Shown: piece by piece, positions 61,062 to 64,000 of the stretch
Layout: the number at the start of each line of letters is the position of its first letter
Numbering within the stretch: the first letter of the stretch is position 1
DNA from: Roseicella sp. DB1501
GTDB taxonomy: Bacteria > Pseudomonadota > Alphaproteobacteria > Acetobacterales > Acetobacteraceae
Length of the DNA stretch: 64,000 bases
Assembly: GCF_013112485.1 (NCBI RefSeq)
Contig: NZ_JABFHG010000002.1
Span: 310,001-374,000 of the forward strand
Direction: 5' to 3'
Translations under genes and position numbers: made by a program
The notes under the pieces: generated by a model
What the model was told of the DNA's origin: nothing
What the model saw: only the letters and a program-made list of their open reading frames with translations
Database searches by the model: none

Positions 61062-62417
61062 ATGGCGCGTTGCGGCAAGGATCGGATCGGTCATCGGCCC
61101 GCAGGGCCACGGTCACGTCCTGGCGGATACGGGCGGGCGATGCTGCTCGCCACCCTTCTCGGCCTGACCGCCGCGCGGCCGGCCACGGCCGAGGACGCGC
61201 CCGCCTATCAGCTCGGGCCGATGGACCGGCTGCGCATCGCCGTCTCCGAGTGGTCGAGCGCCGGCGGCGAGATCCGCACGCGGCTGACCGGCGAGTTCAC
61301 GGTGGATTCCGCCGGCATCCTCTCCGTGCCCATGCTCGGCTCGATGCCGGCGGCCGGGCGGAGCATCGCCGAGCTGAGCGCGGCGATTTCCGATCGCATG
61401 CAGGAGCGCGCCGGGCTGATCAAGCCGCCGGTCACGGCCATCGAGATCGTCCAGTACCGCCCCTTCTACATCCTCGGCTTCGTTGAGCGGCCCGGCGAGT
61501 ATCCCTTCCGTCCGGGGATGACGGCGCTGCAGGCGGTCGCGGTCGCCGGCGGGATCTTCCGCGCGCCCAACACCGCCCATCTTCGGCTCGACCGGGATGC
61601 CGTCGCCGCGCGCGGCGAGGCCGAGCTGCAGCATGCGCGGCTCGACGAGCTGCTGGTGCGGCAGGCCAGGGTGCAGGCAGAGCTGGAAGATCGCCGCATC
61701 GTCGAGATGCCGCAGGCCCTGGCCGGCCGCGCCGATGATCCGGTGCCGGGACGGTTGCTGCACCAGGAGCAGACGGCCCTGCTGGCGCGCCGGGATGCGC
61801 TCGAGGCCCTGATCCGGGAGCAGCAGGAGCTGCGCAAGCTCGCTCAGGATGAGGAGGCCTCGCTGCGGGACCAGCTCAAGGCGCAGGAGCAGCGGCTGTC
61901 CGTCGTCGAGCGCGAGGCCGACGAGATCCGCTCGCTGAAGGCGCGCGGGCTCACCACCACCGCCCGCGAGTTCTCCATCGCCGCCGCCGCCGCCGAGGTG
62001 GAGGCCAGGCGCCGGGCGCTCTTCACGGAGATCCTGCGCGCCGGGCAAAGCATCGTGCGAGCCGAGCAGGCGGTGCGCCAGCTCCGCACCGACCGCCGCC
62101 TGCAGCTACTCCGCGAGGCGGAGGCGCTGCGCAGCCAGATCGAGGATGCGACCAAGCGGGGCCAGATGGCCGAGCAGCTGCGGGACGAGGCGGAGAGCAC
62201 CGCCCAGATGCTCGGCGCGACCCTGGCCGCGCAGCAGCGGGCGCCAACCTATCTGGTCATCCGGCAGAAGCAGGCGCCGATGCTGGCCAGCGAGGCGACG
62301 CCGCTCCTCCCGGGCGACATCCTGCAGGTCATCTCCCAGCCGGCGCCGCAGCGTCCCTGGCGCAGCGCCATGCTGCCGGGGAAGGCGGCCGAGGACGGCC
62401 TCACCCGCAGCGACTGA
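61062..62417 (+). CDS. Polysaccharide export protein, ExoF-like (poly_export/SLBB, long coiled coil)
   Basis: 451 residues. A basic N-terminus and signal segment (MLLATLLGLTAARPATA) lead to the Wza-type poly_export domain (YQLGPMDRLRIAVSEWSSAGGEIRTRLTGEFTVDSAGILSVPMLGS), an SLBB domain (PFYILGFVERPGEYPFRPGMTALQAVAVAGGI), then a long Glu/Ala/Arg-rich coiled coil (about 210-400). This is the ExoF arrangement of rhizobia rather than a Wza lipoprotein, as no lipobox Cys is present. ATG 61062 follows GGAAGGA. It diverges from the beta-helix gene; the 289-base gap between has an AT-rich part around 60912-60955 likely to be promoter. Confidence 0.87.
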   Translation: MARCGKDRIGHRPAGPRSRPGGYGRAMLLATLLGLTAARPATAEDAPAYQLGPMDRLRIAVSEWSSAGGEIRTRLTGEFTVDSAGILSVPMLGSMPAAGRSIAELSAAISDRMQERAGLIKPPVTAIEIVQYRPFYILGFVERPGEYPFRPGMTALQAVAVAGGIFRAPNTAHLRLDRDAVAARGEAELQHARLDELLVRQARVQAELEDRRIVEMPQALAGRADDPVPGRLLHQEQTALLARRDALEALIREQQELRKLAQDEEASLRDQLKAQEQRLSVVEREADEIRSLKARGLTTTAREFSIAAAAAEVEARRRALFTEILRAGQSIVRAEQAVRQLRTDRRLQLLREAEALRSQIEDATKRGQMAEQLRDEAESTAQMLGATLAAQQRAPTYLVIRQKQAPMLASEATPLLPGDILQVISQPAPQRPWRSAMLPGKAAEDGLTRSD

Positions 62418-62490
62418 CGCACCTGCCGCCTACGCCGGCCGGACGCGCCGGTGCCGATCCCCGATCGCCCCGAATCAAGGATTTCCCCTC

Positions 62491-63129
62491 ATGTTGGACG
62501 TCGTGCAGAGCGCGGATTACAAATACGAGGATCCGTTGCTCAACTCGTCGCACCGGTATCTTCTTCCGGCGGCGATCAAGCTGCTCGACGCCGCGGCCGG
62601 GACGGGCCTGGAACGCCGGGTCTTCGATCTCGGCTGCGGCAATGGCAGCGTCTCCGCCGCGATTGCCGAGCGGGGCTACAAGGTGACGGGCGTGGACCCC
62701 TCGGAGCGCGGGGTGGCGCTCGGCCAGGCGCGGTATCCAAAGGTCACGCTCCTCAACCGGTCGGGCTATGACGACCTCGTCGCGGAATTCGGCACCTTCC
62801 CGCTCGTAACCTGCCTCGAGGTAATCGAGCATGTGTACTACCCGCGGAAGTTGCTGAAGACCGCCTTCGATCTGGTGCAGCCGGGCGGCGTCCTCTGCCT
62901 CAGCACGCCCTTCCACGGATATCTGAAGAACCTGCTGCTCGCCCTCAGCGGCCAGCTCGACCGCCATTTCGATGTCCTAGAAGACAACGGCCACATCAAA
63001 TTCTTCTCCGTCCCGACCCTGCGCCGCTTGCTGGCGGAGGCAGGATTCACGGAGATCGAGTTTCATATGATCGGCCGAATGCCCGTAATTGCGAAATCCA
63101 TGATGGTGACGGCCCGCCGTCCCAGGTGA
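62491..63129 (+). CDS. Class I SAM methyltransferase of the exopolysaccharide locus
   Basis: 212 residues, UbiG/methyltransferase-11 type. SAM motif I VFDLGCGNGSVSAAIA (about 44-59), acidic motif VTGVDPSERGV, LVTCLEVIEHV (motif IV) and PGGVLCLSTPFHGYLKNLLLAL. The N-terminus YKYEDPLLNSSHRYL is common in sugar- or lipid-linked methyltransferases of polysaccharide clusters. It follows the exporter gene after 73 bases. Third-position base usage is slightly more relaxed than in neighbours. Confidence 0.88.
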   Translation: MLDVVQSADYKYEDPLLNSSHRYLLPAAIKLLDAAAGTGLERRVFDLGCGNGSVSAAIAERGYKVTGVDPSERGVALGQARYPKVTLLNRSGYDDLVAEFGTFPLVTCLEVIEHVYYPRKLLKTAFDLVQPGGVLCLSTPFHGYLKNLLLALSGQLDRHFDVLEDNGHIKFFSVPTLRRLLAEAGFTEIEFHMIGRMPVIAKSMMVTARRPR

Positions 63130-63243
63130 CGCGGGCGGCAGGATGCGCGATCGCGCTGCCGGTCCTGGAAGCCTGAAGCCGCGACGATCCCGGGCGGAGG
63201 CGCCCCGCCTCCTGCCTCTGCCGTCATCCCTGTGCGGCCTGGC

Positions 63244-64000
63244 CTACGCCCTCGGCGCCGGCGCCGCGAACAGCGTGATCGCGGCGAGAGCGACGGTGAC
63301 CTGCGCAAAATCCGTGGCGCGAAAGAAGAAGGTCTCCGTCAGATTGATCGTGAAGGACAGGATGACATAGCCGAAGGTCGCCTCGATACCGAAGCGCGCG
63401 CCGGGATCCAGCCGGGCCGCGCCGAGGATCGCCAGGCGCAGCCGCCGACAGAGCATAAGGACAAAGCCGGCGAAGAGCAGGTAGCCGAGCAGGCCCTGCT
63501 CGACGAGAAGCGCCACATAGCCGCTATGGAAATTGTCGAGCACCCAGCCATGGGTCCGCTCGAACAGCTCGTAGCGCAGGGGATCGGTCCAGAAGCCCTG
63601 GATGCCGAAGCCGAGGAGTGGCCGCTCCGTCCAGCCGCTGAGGGCGTAGTGCCAGATCACGGTCCGGTCGGTCAGGTCGATCTCGGCCCCGAAGAACGGG
63701 AAATAGGGCAGGTCCATGCCGACAAGGATGGCGATGCCGGCGCTGGCGAGGCCGAGGGTGACGGCCGGCAGGTAGGAGATCGCGCCCGCCAGCCTGGCCG
63801 ACCGCCTGGCCGCCAGCACGCAGACGACCGCCGCCACCGCCATCGCGGCCCCGCCCCGCGAACCGGCCCCGATGACCGCCGCGATGCCGGCGATGAGTCC
63901 CAGGATGGCAACGGGCGTGACCGCGTAGCAGAGCCGCAGCAGGCTCAGGAAGACCAGCGAGGCGGAAACCATGCCGAGCGTCTGCTTGGAGACGAAGAGG
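63244..64000 (-). CDS. O-antigen ligase/ExoQ-like polysaccharide polymerase (5' part beyond the window)
   Basis: The frame is open to the right edge, giving 252 visible residues with about six hydrophobic helices. The periplasmic loop DLTDRTVIWHYALSGWTERPLLGFGIQGFW and the later NFHSGYVALLVEQGLLGYLLF match the conserved region of O-antigen ligases and Wzy/ExoQ polymerases (R-x-x-x-W ... H-x-x-x-L). It would join repeat units at the periplasmic face of the inner membrane. It converges with the methyltransferase gene, 114 bases between, consistent with one exopolysaccharide locus continuing beyond the window. Confidence 0.85.
   Translation of the reverse strand, partial: LFVSKQTLGMVSASLVFLSLLRLCYAVTPVAILGLIAGIAAVIGAGSRGGAAMAVAAVVCVLAARRSARLAGAISYLPAVTLGLASAGIAILVGMDLPYFPFFGAEIDLTDRTVIWHYALSGWTERPLLGFGIQGFWTDPLRYELFERTHGWVLDNFHSGYVALLVEQGLLGYLLFAGFVLMLCRRLRLAILGAARLDPGARFGIEATFGYVILSFTINLTETFFFRATDFAQVTVALAAITLFAAPAPRA

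Noticed and set aside
1-64000. tRNA, rRNA, CRISPR arrays, insertion sequences, prophage or integrase genes
   Set aside because: I looked for T-loop-like GGTTCGA-type segments in gaps, regularly spaced repeats, transposase or integrase motifs and terminal inverted repeats and found none. A covariance-model tRNA scan could still be run to confirm.

Overview
The window reads as chromosomal DNA from a high-GC alphaproteobacterium, most likely an Acetobacteraceae / Roseomonas-like member of the Rhodospirillales. This is inferred from extreme third-position GC, the gene repertoire (PQQ alcohol dehydrogenase with its own cytochrome c, PleD, PmtA-type methyltransferase, many Liv-type transport genes) and the gene style, not from a search. 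I saw no insertion sequence, phage gene, integrase, tRNA, rRNA or CRISPR array. Because of the GC content almost every gene has a long open antisense shadow. I chose genes by protein family resemblance, start signals and tight packing.

Layout. 0-3 kb: end of an unknown gene, ribosomal protein L33 (rpmG), a PleD-type diguanylate cyclase response regulator and a PmtA-like methyltransferase. 3-9 kb: glyoxalase-fold protein, then a divergent pair of serine/alanine-glyoxylate aminotransferase and a large GlcD-GlcF-like FAD/4Fe-4S oxidase, probably one glyoxylate or 2-hydroxyacid module. 9-14 kb: DUF1194 protein, active-looking EAL phosphodiesterase, PNPOx-like, DUF3253 and DUF1499 proteins, and an SbmA/BacA-like ABC transporter. 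14-17.4 kb: operon of a PQQ alcohol dehydrogenase carrying the Asp-x-Asp lanthanide signature, a cytochrome c and an unknown exported protein. 17.8-27 kb: YihY membrane protein, RecQ, an OmpA-like lipoprotein, a radical SAM protein divergent from a 1071-residue zinc-ribbon/cyclase-homology/AAA/TPR protein, and a two-gene unknown/methyltransferase operon. 27-30.6 kb: cydDC. 30.7-39.4 kb: PuuE-like deacetylase with a lipocalin lipoprotein, a family III CoA-transferase with HMG-CoA lyase, an AtzG-like/amidase pair, an amino-acid binding protein and a pyridoxal kinase.

39.5-47.3 kb: a complete branched-chain-amino-acid-type ABC transporter (binding protein, livH, livM, livG, livF) running into a 2-hydroxyacid dehydrogenase, a glutathione transferase and an NtaA/DszA-type flavin monooxygenase, which looks like uptake and catabolism of an unidentified organic compound. 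47.3-56.5 kb: aquaporin with a PsiF-repeat protein, transglutaminase-like protein, DOPA-dioxygenase-like protein, Kup potassium transporter and a complete EmrAB-NodT tripartite efflux operon. 57.6-64 kb: start of an exopolysaccharide locus (Wzz/tyrosine-kinase-like protein, beta-helix protein, ExoF-like exporter, methyltransferase, partial O-antigen-ligase-like polymerase).

The most unusual signal is non-coding. A roughly 100-125 base, two-hairpin element occurs three times (8999-9103, 36665-36800 and, on the minus strand, 32284-32161). Each copy begins within three bases after a stop codon, in the sense orientation of the gene, and the stems differ between copies by compensating base changes. 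I know of no named family it belongs to.
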